From Prostheceraeus crozeri (taxonomy: Eukaryota > Platyhelminthes > Polycladida > Euryleptidae), in contig CAJQUW010014317.1 in the NCBI GenBank assembly GCA_907163375.1, positions 1 to 64,000 of the forward strand: a DNA stretch of 64,000 nucleotides. Reading direction: 5' to 3'. Under the pieces are notes generated by a model that had not been told where the DNA came from, did no database searches, and saw only the letters and a list, made by a program, of their open reading frames with translations. The position numbers were made by a program, and so were the translations under genes. Below are positions 1 to 12,100 of this stretch, in pieces; positions within the stretch are counted from its first letter, which is position 1; the number at the start of each line of letters is the position of its first letter.

Positions 1-99
1 ATTTTCCTCCCTAAACCAAGAACAATAAGTTCAACTGCCGCCTTTCACTGCATTTTTTCCCTTTAGCTTTCAATGACGCTATTAGTCTCGACTTGCTAC

Positions 100-1345
100 C
101 GATGTCTAAACAAAGTTAGAGATCGCTGCGAGGGGGGTGTGGTCCGAACTTTTTCTCCGATTGAGTGTGGGAGAAGCGTTCCTTGACCCAAATTTCACGT
201 AGCTTCGAATATGGCTCAGTTTTCCATCGTCGCTATTCTGCCCAGAAAAACGGATTTTCTCATCCCCAAACACCTCAAACCCGCCTTTTCCAACTTGACG
301 GTTTCAGAGTTCTATCCTGGTGCTTCTCCTGCTTCCTTACCACAAATTTCACGGATATTGCCACATTGATTCCACTCCGTTCACATCCGGACCCCTCTTT
401 TGCCCGTTTTCAACCGTTTCTCTCCAAAACACCGATCACACTCCTGTTCCTCACCATTCCCTGCAAATTCATATCACTTCCTTCCCAACCTTACCCGAAA
501 ACTCCTTCCTTCCAGATGTCTACAACCAAAATTGGAAGATCGTTGCTGAGGGGGGGGGTCAGAACTTTTTCTCTCCGGTTGAGTTGGGAAGACGTTCCTA
601 GACCCAACATTGACCAAAAAGTCCGAATTTGCACTCCGTTTTCCCATCCGAGCACTCCTTCTGCCCGAAAACGACTTTTCTCATCCCAAAACCTGCCTTT
701 TCCAACTCTGACGTTTGCCTGCCATTTTCCTCCCTAAACCCAAGAAAATTAGTCCAAACTGAGCTTTCCACTGCATTTTTCTCACTCTTAGCTTTCAAAT
801 GAGCTATTGCACGACTTTCTACGATGTCTACAACCAAAGTTAGAAGATCGCTGCCGAGGGGGGGTGGTCAGAACTTTTTCTCTCCGATTGAGTTGGGAAG
901 ACGTTCCTTGACCCAACATTTCACGTAGATTCCGAATCTGGCCTCCGTTTTCCCATCCGAGCACTCCTTCTGCCCGAAAAACGACTTTTCTCATCCCAAA
1001 ACCTCCAAACCCCGCCTTTTTCCAACTCTGACGGTTTCAGAGATTCTATCCCTTGCTGCTTCTCCCTGCCTTCCTTTCCCACCCAAAATTTCACGTAGAT
1101 TCCACATCTGATCTCCACTTTCACATCCGGACCCTCCTTCTTGACGATTTCCAACGTTTCTCATCCCAAACACCATCAACACCTACCCTTTCCTCACCCT
1201 ATCCCTCACACATTCCTATCACCTTCCTTCCCAACCCTTACCCGAAAACTCCTTCCTTCCAGGGGGGGGTAGGGACCTGTTTCCTCCTCTCGGACCCATT
1301 CCTCCCAGCACATCCTTGGCCATCTCCCTCACCTTCCTGCCAGAG
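100..1345. repeat. G/C-rich imperfect tandem repeat
   Basis: At least three diverged copies of one unit begin near 103, 523 and 829. Each starts with a stretch like CTACAACCAAAGTTAGAAG, then a run of 7-9 G, then CAGAACTTTTTCTCTCCG and GTTGGGAAGACGTTCCT. Unit spacing is about 310-420 bp. Further G-runs at 1261 and 1343 suggest decayed copies. The open frames here lack any recognisable domain and differ in frame between copies, so I do not call a gene. The same sequence family recurs in reverse orientation near 28880-29060, inside the left arm of the foldback-like element. Confidence 0.7.
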
Positions 1346-1351
1346 GGGGGG

Positions 1352-1375
1352 GCTGAGTCAGCATGATGACTCAGC
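1352..1375. promoter_or_regulatory. Paired MARE/AP-1-like palindrome
   Basis: GCTGAGTCA (1352-1360) and its exact reverse complement TGACTCAGC (1367-1375) are separated by 6 bp. The left half reads GCTGAGTCAGCA, close to the Maf recognition element TGCTGAGTCAGCA, and TGAGTCA is the AP-1 core. That it works as a binding site is inference. It may simply be part of the surrounding repeat. Confidence 0.25.
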
Positions 1376-1499
1376 ATTTCACATTTTGGACTTGAATTTG
1401 CCACGGGGTTACTACTACTATCACACATTTGGAACAGCCATCAATTTCATAGAAAAGATTCATTTTGAGATTCATAGATTTCATTACAACTAGGCACTT

Positions 1500-4205
1500 T
1501 AAAGGCTCAGTGTAACATATATGACCCTGTTATAAGACCTACTTTCTACTGTTTAGGACAGATGGATTTCCATCCACTCTTCTTATAATTCCAACTTTTT
1601 AGAGTGTTTTATTATTTAATTAAACACAGCAGTTTCATCCTCAATCAACCAAGAATTAGAATTTACGAATGAAGTCTGAGTTTACCCAGCCTAAAATTAC
1701 CCTAATTACCCTCCAGTGTAAATATCTAGTACCCAGCCTGAAATTACAGATGTGATAACTTCAATCTGTCAAACTGATTTCTTCACGTCCGATGAAACTG
1801 ACTGATTAATAGGACGTGTGTGGGTTTCTAAGAGTATTTGAGCTATCCAATACGTGTGAATTCGTGAATTACGAATTCTTAAATGAGATTCTTCCACATA
1901 TCTAAGCTATGATTTGAATAAGTTCATAGCGTGTTTAGAATATCTGAGCAGTTATCTCAACAATTCCTGCAGGAACCTGCAGGAGTTCTTGAGTTTTCTC
2001 ATTAGTCGGAAATATTTTCAAATTATTCGCATTTTTTGCATGCTTTGCGCTGTAATTGGAACGACTTTAAGGGGACCGAAACAGTTGAACGTAGAGAAGT
2101 TTTACTGTACATGCACGCCGGGATCTAAAGTAACAGCCAAATAAAAACTGATATTGGATATGCATCTTCCAAGTCTTGCATAATACAAACAAATGAATAG
2201 AATGAATAATTTTGGTATTATTCTATCCGAGACGAAAGTTAAGCCGATGGATTTGTGAGGTAATCCCAGGCACGTTCGATGATGACTAAGCAGTTAGATC
2301 CGGTCATTGACAATGCAGTGCGGATTTGCTGACGTGTCGGGAAATTTTGAGTCTTCTACAACACATTGTCTTTTGTTCACTGTCTCAATCTCAACAGATG
2401 TCTTAAAAATCACCATTGCAGGGCGATGATCTACGAATTCTTTCTAATCTGACAGGCAGCCGGCAACTGTAGCGGTTGGGAGTCAAGTCAAAATATTCAC
2501 GTTTTCAAGATGATTTATTCCTACTTATTGTAGTCGCAAAAAGTCAATGAAAGTGATTGTATTGATAAAATAATGAAGAAAATACCACCTTAACTTGTGT
2601 GTTGGACATTGGGCAGTGTACGCCACAGATATCAAGGACGTTAGACCATGGACTCCTAGATATATTTATTAGCATGAATTTTAGTCCATAAGTATTGCTT
2701 AAAAAAAGCTATGTAACAATAAATGAAAGTTGAGACTGCTCGTCAAATATCATTGTTCTCAATTTTCATACCTGACCTAAAAGTGACCCTCAATGGATGA
2801 GAGAAGATAAAAATACAGCTATTTCTAGAATCCACAAGAACAAGATATTGTAGAAACGCGATCCGCGAAAGGCATTGATTGTTTCAAAAGCTAGCTAAAG
2901 CAATTATGTTAACTGAAACTAGACAGCAATTCGCGTGATATTGCAAACTTTTTTGTCCAGTTTTTTCCCACGTTACGAACTAAACAACGAAGCAGCTGAT
3001 GCTGCAAACTTTGATATTGCTATCCGAAGCGGTTGATCTCAAGTAGGGGCTGATTTCATGGGACCGCTTCGCAAAAAGTTGGCAGGTGTGACAAAGGCAC
3101 CAAATTTTGCAGGAATGTTGGTACAACGGATTTTATCTATTGGGCCATAACAGTTTCGCCCAGTGGCTGGGTGAAAAGCATCATGCTATATGCACATGCA
3201 AAATTTCAGGTTACTAAAATTTCCTGACGTCGTGCGTGTTTTTTAGAAAGATAGCAAGTCGCACTTTTTCTGAAAGTTCTGACTTGGGCAATCCATTTAT
3301 CAACCTCACTATTTAATTCAATACACTTTTATGGGTCAAACACATGTAAACATGCATTGAATAAATATGCTTGTTCAACAAATTTTTCGAAATTTGCCAC
3401 AACAACATAGCAGTGACACATTTTCTGAAAGCCCTACAGTCCTAAATTTAGCGTTAAAATTTCTTTAATTTCTTAGATCTAAAGCACGGACATGTGGCAT
3501 TCATAAATTTGCATGCACAAAAGTTATGTAAGTAATGTGTTTAAGATTTATGCAAACAAGTTTACATAGAAAATGTTGAATTTTAATTACATTGATCAGA
3601 TATACATGCATACACATGCAAATTCAACAAGATATACGTGTATCAGATAATTACGGGGAAGTATGCATAGTGATTGCAATTGTGTTGCCAGTTATCTTTG
3701 CACACATCGGGACAATTTTTCTTGCATCACTAGATGACATGTCACGCGTAATTCACGCGTAATTACGGAACACCCCAAACATCCGTGGTTAAAGACATTC
3801 TATTCTTCTACGTGCGTACATACGCGCTGCACTAAGAGTCAGAAATCACTTTGATGCTGTTAAAACATATGAGAATGTTTATGAATACGCGCGGGCGTAT
3901 TATAGTTTACTCGTCGTCTACAGTTGTCTGCGTTGTTAGGTCCTATCACATTGTTTAGCCTCTGATACATGCAGACACGTGAGACGCAAATTCTATATAG
4001 CAGGACTGCCGATAGATGTTGCATCAATGTCACGCATAGCCACGGCTGTTTAGGGTCATGTGTAATTACACGTAGTTTACGCTTAATTGCGAGCAATGGA
4101 GCGTGGCATGTCAACTAGTGATATATTGCAAATTTTCATATTTGAGATTTGCACACAACACTTCCCAAGAGGGCTGATAAAACAACTGACCTTTTGTGAT
4201 GAATA
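1500..4205. other. Noncoding stretch, nothing recognised
   Basis: I see no ORF with a recognisable domain, no splice-bounded exon and no clear transposon end. The part from 3300 to 4100 is rich in short CATGCA/ACATGT words and CACGCGTAATT-type repeats, but forms no definable repeat unit. Confidence 0.5.
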
Positions 4206-4207
4206 TA

Positions 4208-5868
4208 CAGTCCGTTTCATAAAAAGTGGATCATCCTAAAATTTGACTAAACAAAACATAAGTATGATACAGAAAGCATTTTTCATGTTATTTCATGTCC
4301 CTAATATATTTAAATGTCCTTATATAATCTGATAAGCTATGATACAGTAACGGTTCTTAAGAAGCTAATATTTTGTGGCCCTACCTTTATTGTCAATGAC
4401 ATTACCAATTCGTCTAGGCATTGATTCGATGATATCGTTGATTTTTGACTGATCTAACTTTCTCCACTCTCTTTTTAACAGTGACGTAAGTTGTGATACG
4501 CCATCTGTAGGTAGCAGTGAACGACGAACGTTACGTTTTAGAATACTCCATACATTTCCTATGGGATTCAGATCAGGAGAACGAGCTGGCCAAGATAATG
4601 TCCTATGCCCTAATTGAGACTTGCATAAGTTGACTCTACTACTCCTGTGACACGCAGCATTATCATCCATAAATATTCAAGTCAATGGATCACCAAGTTG
4701 ATCTGTCATTTGGCCAATGTTCATTCGTAAAACATTCACATAGCGTTCAGAATTCATGGTTCCTTGTTGTATGTGAAGTTCAGAGCGGCCATTGGTCCAA
4801 ATGCCAGCCCAAATCAGTAGAGTCGCACCACCTTGTACCCGGGGACGATGTAAATGTCTCGGAATTTCCTGATCAGATTTTATCCATAATCTCAATCGAC
4901 CATCACTATCCTTCAGACGGACTGATGCCTCATCAGACCAGACAACCCGATCCCATTGATTTCGCCAGTGACAATGACTCATTGCCCATCTGAGACGTCT
5001 TTTTGTATGCTGATCTGATAATTTGATCTGAGAGGGCCTCTTACATCTCTTGAAATTCGACTCAATAAGTCTTCTACGAATAGTGGACTTAGAAATAGAC
5101 GAGTCTAGTGCAACCATCTCAGTTAACGAGAGACTTGGATCAACTTTAACAAATCTCAAAATTAGGCGGTCTCTACGTTTGGATGTTTTGCGTGGAAGGC
5201 CAGAGCCCTCTTTACGACAGAGTCGAAAATCATCATTATGCCATCGATGCACATTTGTGTAAGGGACATTTAGTCGCTTGCTTGTAGCTCGCAAAGAAAA
5301 CCCTAGTTCTAGCAAGGCTGACACTTTGCCTTTTGTGAATGCGATCTCGTTATTGTTCATTTGTGCTTTGTATTGTTTTCAACCGGTAAGAGATAGATTT
5401 CTAGCTGAAAGCAATCAGGAGTGCTGCCAACACCACCGCAACGAAGTCAGGAAGCTATGGAACATGAAGTCCAGTTAATCACATGTAGCAGTTGCATTAT
5501 TGTTGATGAATAATGGTGCTATACTGGCTCTGATTGACCGATTTTCTTTATTTTTGTTTTGCTTGATAGCTTTTGGCTTGTAGAACAACATACTACATAA
5601 CAAAGGAAACAAATGTAATTTTATAAGAGTGAGGTATGATTTTGTGTAACATTGCTAAATGAAGATCAAATTATCTACTAGGCCTACTTTTTATCTATAA
5701 CAGGAAAACAACTCAATATTCATGCTTGAAATTTCCAACAATGATATTAGTAAGCACAACTGACATATCTTCCGAATTTCAGAGAAATTCGTTCAAGTTT
5801 GGCGGAGTCAGACAAAGTTGAAGTTAAGGCGATGTTTAAGGGTGATCCATTTTTTGTGAAACAATCTG
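4208..5868 (-). mobile_element. Tc1-like DNA transposon, copy 1
   Basis: A 1,661-bp element flanked by TA target duplications (4206-4207 and 5869-5870). The terminal inverted repeats start CAGTCCGTTTCATAAAAAGT on the left and, reverse complemented, CAGATTGTTTCACAAAAAAT on the right. It encodes a DD34E-type transposase on the minus strand. A second copy, very similar by eye, lies at 47489-49143. The difference between the two TIRs is mostly shared by both copies, so it belongs to the family. Confidence 0.93.
4365..5360 (-). pseudogene. Tc1 transposase, broken (DD34E family)
   Basis: The frame starts MNNNEIAFTKGKVSALLELG, a paired-type helix-turn-helix, and runs about 331 codons to 4365. It includes WSDEAS (first catalytic Asp), DDNAACH (second Asp) and SPDLNPIGNVW. 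Two lesions are visible. An in-frame TGA at 4677-4679 replaces the Trp codon kept in copy 2 (STWLF). The third catalytic residue is Gly in PIGNVW, where copy 2 keeps Glu (PIENVW). Both should abolish activity. Spacing from the second Asp to the Glu position is 34 residues, which is typical of Tc1. Confidence 0.92.
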
Positions 5869-6095
5869 TATAAACGAGGTGACTGATTTTCAATTACTAT
5901 GAAAAATAAACATTATTCTCTCTCTATCTCTCTAAAACACATGCTAGTAATATTGGCTCAGATCCGGTAAGTGAGTACATAGTTGTGAAAATAATGCCAT
6001 AATCAAAAGTCATCTGCGAGATAGCGTGCTTGTTATTCTAATGCCTGTAATGACTTTTCAGTAAGTCTCAAGAACATTTCTTCATTTCAGGAACG

Positions 6096-6149
6096 ATGGC
6101 AAAACATGTGGAGCTATATTACTGTCCGTTCTCCTTCTATAGTATGAAG
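6096..6149 (+). CDS. GDAP1-like exon 1 (coding part)
   Basis: Encodes MAKHVELYYCPFSFYSMK. The exon begins at 6091 after the acceptor TTCATTTCAG, so a noncoding 5' exon must lie further upstream. The donor is AAG|GTAAGG. It ends in phase 0. Confidence 0.85.
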
Positions 6150-9100
6150 GTAAGGTGAAGTGCATTGCAATGAAATATTATTAGACCTGAAAATATTTGT
6201 AAGTATATTTGCTCAACCGGTAGCCGCTGTGGAAGATCTCAAGAAAACCGGTGGGACGACCGATAATTTGTAATGTGATGTTTTTATTGAATTGCAGGTA
6301 GGCCTACATTAATCAAGCTTGCGACCTTTTCTGACGAATCTTCATATACATCGCCATCTCTAAAGAAATCAGCAGTAGAATATATTGCATCCTAAAAACC
6401 TATTTAATATAGGTCTATCAATATGCGATCGAGTAGGCCTATATAGTACAGGCCTTTCACTTATTTAACAATCGAGCGTTGTACATATGCAATCCATATA
6501 GAAAAACTTGCTAACTTAGCTTATGTAGATTTGAAATTCTTTTCTTATATGTATATTGAAGTTTGAAGTTGTCCAATAAAGATCAACACTTCAATTTATG
6601 AGCAATGAGATAATTTAGAGAGTAGACCTAGCATCTACACAAAAGTGACCAGTGATTTTTTTCTACACGCATCATGCTTGACTTAGCTTCTACGGATTTT
6701 ACCATTACAAAACTTGTGCATGTAAGAATGAGCTATACAATTGCAACTTTAATTTACAAAAATTCTTTGAATCAATATAAAAATTGATTGAATCATTAAA
6801 GGAAATGGAAACTATTATCCATGTCAACTACCAAAGACAGCAAATATGAGCTTCTTTGAGCATATAGCTTGAAGATAGCGTAAACGCTCTCGCAGCCAAA
6901 AAATCAAGGGATTTTTGGAATCGTAAGTTATTCGCTCACTTTTCGTGTAACGTTGAAGCTCATCTTTCACTTTGGCAGATGCATTTCTGTGAATGCACTT
7001 ATTATTTGATGCACAATTTCTCATCGAGGTGAAAGGGTCTTTTTCAGTCGTACTATCCAACACCTTGAAGACCTACATTTGAACAGATCCTCATTCGCTT
7101 TTAAATGTGTCTAATGATTTTTTAAGAATCTTAAAGTTTTTGCATGATCCTCGACCGGATTTTCAGACGGTACCGGTAGGCCACTTGACAAAACTTCAAC
7201 CAACCCAACCGGTCAATAGTCAACCGGTTACAATAACCGTGATACAGAAAGTCGTACACTACAGGGTTACCCGGGACCGTGTCTGCCTCATTGTCTTTGG
7301 ATCTCATTTCAACTGGCAATGAGGGTATCTCTCATTGAGTAAGATTTTCTATTCAAATGATCAGATGAAGGATAAGTTTGTGTAGTAAGGGTAGTGGTAC
7401 TGATAAAATGCTTTGCTCACTTTCTGAAACATATCGATATACTTCTTCGCATATGATCTTCGCAATTTATGAATCACTGACATCATAATCACATTTTATT
7501 TGTTCGTCGGAGTTCTGATTATAATTTGAAGGCCTCACGGGTGATGCTCTAGAATCACGAGATGTCTAATAAGAAATAAAAACATATTGACATCGGCAAC
7601 CACTCATTACGAGGAGGCGCACTTGGAAACACTGGTTGCACGCTTCCACCAAAATCTTGATAAAGGATCTTCCGAAAGAATGGATATTCAAACGATTCTT
7701 GCTTAACTGTTAGCATTTTCATTGTTTATATACCAACCAAATTATCATCAATTTTTGACGTATCAATTTGTTTTTTGTTCGTTTCTGATTGCAAAAGTTG
7801 ATTTAACTTTATAAAACTAACAACAAGCTCACATAAATCAGACATTAATCCTTTATTCACTGGAATGTTCGGCAAATAAAACTGCAGAGGCCCAGACTGA
7901 TTCGGTAATAACAGACTTGTGCGGGATCTAGTTTCTTTACATCATTTTCAATCTACAAACTTTACACTTATTATGAATGAGGCGTGGGACATATTGCTGC
8001 AATGATTGTAATGGCAAGTAAAATCATTACTGATCAGTTATCACTTATTCCATGACCGCGTTAAGCAAAGGAAATAGATTATCAAAGGTATTTCAGAAAG
8101 AGTCCACAATTCTCCGAAAAACGTTACTGAATCGATTTTCGCAAAGCATTTATAAACTGTACAGAATTCACACCAATAGCCATTGATGCTATGTGCCGTA
8201 GGTGAACAATTTCAATCACTAGCAGCTGATATTGCAGCTGTTATTGTCAGTTGCTCATTCTTGTGGGGGTTTTGTAATTCTTTAGTCTCTTCTTGACTGG
8301 GTCCAGATTCTTCTTTGAAAAGATTCCCTGTATGAATGGGCGTATTATAGTACTGGATAATTGTTTACAACTTCTTTCACGGTTTTATCAAGATGTGCAA
8401 AAGCAACCGTCATTAATCAAATCTACCAAAGTCATTGGCCTCCAGTACATGGCATGGGAGTTGGACGTCCCTTATATATCTTATAGTAACCATAGATGTC
8501 CCTGGTAATTGCAAATTTTGCTGTCGACATAGGTCGTTTTGACAGATCGAGTATGAAGCACCAAGATGAATTCGTAGATGTTGGAATGATTCGGTGTAAA
8601 CGCATCAGCAAAATGTTGGTAAAAGATAAAATTCATCGCACATAGGCTAGCTGTTAAGATTTGGTGGATGCATCGTATTGAAGAATGAAAAGTTACAAGA
8701 CAGGAAAGGCAAGACATGAAGGAGCTGGAAACCAAAAAAGACAAATAGAGTCACAGACAAGGCTTATCCTTGAAGTGAAGAGGAATCAGTTTCATAGCAC
8801 TTCGCATCCAGCGGTAGGTTGGAAATTTGCTACTGGTATCATCTGTTGCGTTATAACTACATATCGCCGTTTGACAGAAGCGAGATTTGAATCTTGCAGA
8901 CATGCTGCACGCATGCCTTTGAATAACTTATTGAATTCTCATGAATTTATGCTTCTCGTTATGAATGAACATGTTACAGATCTCAAACACAAACGAAGAA
9001 GATTAGAATGATACAAGCAGTATTCTAAAAGGAGCACTGATGAGTGGTATCACGTAATGTGGACGGAGTTATCACTGTCAGGGATTGTAGATGATTGATT

Positions 9101-12100
9101 GGCAAATAAAAAATCAATTATTTTACCATCAATCAATTAATTTTAATTGGAAATTTATCAATCAATTAATTTTTAGTTGGAAATTCATCAATCAATTAAT
9201 TGCAATTAATTGCCAATTTTCTTAATAGACCTACGTGGGCCTTAATTGCATTCATTCATTTAACCCTAGATGTGATTCGTTTTCTCGACTTGACTTTTTG
9301 ACTTTTTATAGAAAGGAACATTTTATCGACGGATATTCCCTAGACTTTCTATAAATTATCTCTGAAATCAGACTAGATTAAAGACTCAAATTACAGGTAC
9401 TAAGATCTATTAAGAATATCTCAACTATGTTCTCAAGTTAAAAATGCGAAATGAGGTGAATTTAAATAATTTTTGTATTCATACAATACAAGCAACCTGT
9501 ACTAGTCATCAATCATCCCTCACCTCAGACTAAAAATTCATAGACATAATACATATGACTCATGAAAAATATAATATAATATGAATATATATAAATTCAT
9601 AGACATACGCAGTATGACATGCGTATGTATGACATGCGTGTATGCAATCCGCACGCCTGCGATTTTCAATTGTTAAATGGAAGTTGATCTCAAAGGAGTG
9701 TGTGTAGACCTAGATGGAGTTTGAATGTACAAATGTTGAAGGTAAATTTTTAAAAAAGTAGGAATGGTACCAAGTGCTAACATAGGCGGAATTATTGACA
9801 CTGATCCAATTAATTGCAATTAATTGACAATTAATTGCAATTAATTTTAATGATTCAATCAATTAATTGGTCCAATTAAATTGCAATTAATTATTGACCA
9901 ATTAACTTTTTACAATCTCTGATCACTGTTCACCCTAGATTTTCACGACGGAAGAGTTTGTGTTCACAGACTGTCTGGTGTGGGATAAGAGCACAGAGTT
10001 CCATTTCAGAACATGATCGATTCTCCGATGATCTCGATGATCGGTGGTAGCGTCCGATTTAATTGATGCATGATTATGCTTATTTCAGGACTGATAGAAT
10101 GAAATAAGAAGGCAAATGCTCCAACAGCTATGTTCGATAAAATGTGATTGATGAAGACCAAAAGAAGCAAAACTCATATTTGCAGTAGAATCCCAGAAAT
10201 AGATAATCAAGAATTTTCATGCCTTGTTGGCGACATTTATGTGTTCTGACTTTTTATGCTGTTTTCTCAAAGATTTACAAATAGATCAATAGCATTATAA
10301 CTAATAGGATAGTTATTATTTCAGTCTAAATAGACTGTCACATGCTCTCAATTTTAATGGATATTATCAAACTTTTAATGAATCTCAAAAATATTCAGAA
10401 TCGCGCGAATTTCGATCAATCGTGCACTGAGCCGAGTCGCATGCATCCAACTGAAAGCGACATTTGATCAACTTTCATTGAAAATAATTGATAATTGATA
10501 CAGCAATGATCCATAAAAATAGGTTCAGGTAAGCCTATAATGATCTATGATGTAGACTAACAGTTAATTTTTCAAAAAACTAAGCTTATATACTTGTCAC
10601 CCGGAGTCGGAGTCCTATCAAAATGATAGGACTCCGCATCCCTGGTGCGCGCACAGTGCTGTTCAAAAGTTTGGAAACACTTCTTATTTTTGTCGAAACC
10701 GTGAAAAATGTTGATTATGCATAATAGAAATGGTAATTTGTTTTATTTCGAACTCTTTGATCTTAGAGTGCAGCTTGACAGTGGATAATGAAAAATAACA
10801 TTATGACTCTGATGTTATCATTAACTTGAAGCTTAGCAATCGGTGAAACTGCCCTTATTGTTCCGACACCACGAAAGCTTCATTGGCATGAATTCAATAA
10901 GTTTCAAACAGCATTCAGTCGAAGTTTCCTGAGTTCATACGCGCTTCACAGCATCAATCATCTCTTTGTACGAAGAGCAATCAGTATCTACTCACACATT
11001 TCTTTATTTTGACCCAACATTTCTCTATGGCTATGGGGTTTAGACCTAGGGAGTTACCAGGTCAACTTCAAGAGGTTGCCAAACATCCAAAGTTGTTCTA
11101 AACTTTTGAACCGCTCTGTATATCTGTGTCTTTGCGTGTGTGTTTGTGTGGGTGTGTGTGGGTGTACACTGTTCATAGGGGAAACAGCTGACGTGTGTGT
11201 CAAAATTGATCTATCTGAACGTCTCTGATCGCATTTTGAAACTTCAAGAATGACCAAGCTGTGTAAAGTAGTCAACAGAAGATGAAAGCTAATGAATGAT
11301 GATGCTTTACTTTAATAAATACTGGAAAGTAAAGTATTTTTGGGTTCGCCAAAAAGGTGAAGCACTTTATTAAGCATGCCTGAAGCTTTGATGTGGTTTT
11401 GTTGCAATGGGAGGTAGATATTTATGATTTGTGCATTGGCGCGTTCAATGCAATCTGCCATTGCATCACCCCCAGCCGTGCCATGGTTCCTCATTGCATC
11501 ACTCCCAGCCGAGCCGCAGTTCATCATTGCATCACAGTTCTTCACTGTTTGCTCATTGTTATTTCAGGCACGAATGTATCTCCTGGAAAAAGGCGTCAAA
11601 GCAAAATTGAACAAAATAGACCTCAGCAAGGGAGAGCATTTGACAGAGAGTATTGCAGCTCTCAATCCTCTGTGCAAAGTTCCTATCCTCAAGACAATGG
11701 ACTCTGTGGTGCCCGACAGCGAAGAAATCTACAAATACGGCGAAGATAACATACCAGGTAGGCGATGATCATAGAATGACTTGAAACAAAATTCTCCACA
11801 TTTTACGTCTGTGTTGGAGTAGAGCGCCACCAGCATTCAAGTAACTCCATGAATTCCGTGGGAGGAGCGTATTTAGAAAATTGAAATCCTTTAAGTTTGC
11901 TCTTTCTGAATTAAATCTGATTGAAAGCTTACCTATTTCAAATTCTAACTGGATTTCAGTTTTTAAGTGATGATGTTCATCATGAGAACAATATTATTGG
12001 AAATTTATTTAAAACATTTGGATTATAATCTTTCACTTTTTTGATCTTTCAACTTATTTTTTAACGTGTGCACCCGATAGTATGAAAGCATTTTTTCCTT

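Noticed and set aside
165-1493. Open frames of 76-190 codons in the G/C-rich repeat
   Set aside because: They fall in different frames of the same repeat unit and carry no domain.
8293-9011. Open frames in GDAP1-like intron 1 as alternative exons
   Set aside because: No splice sites in matching phase and no recognisable protein sequence.
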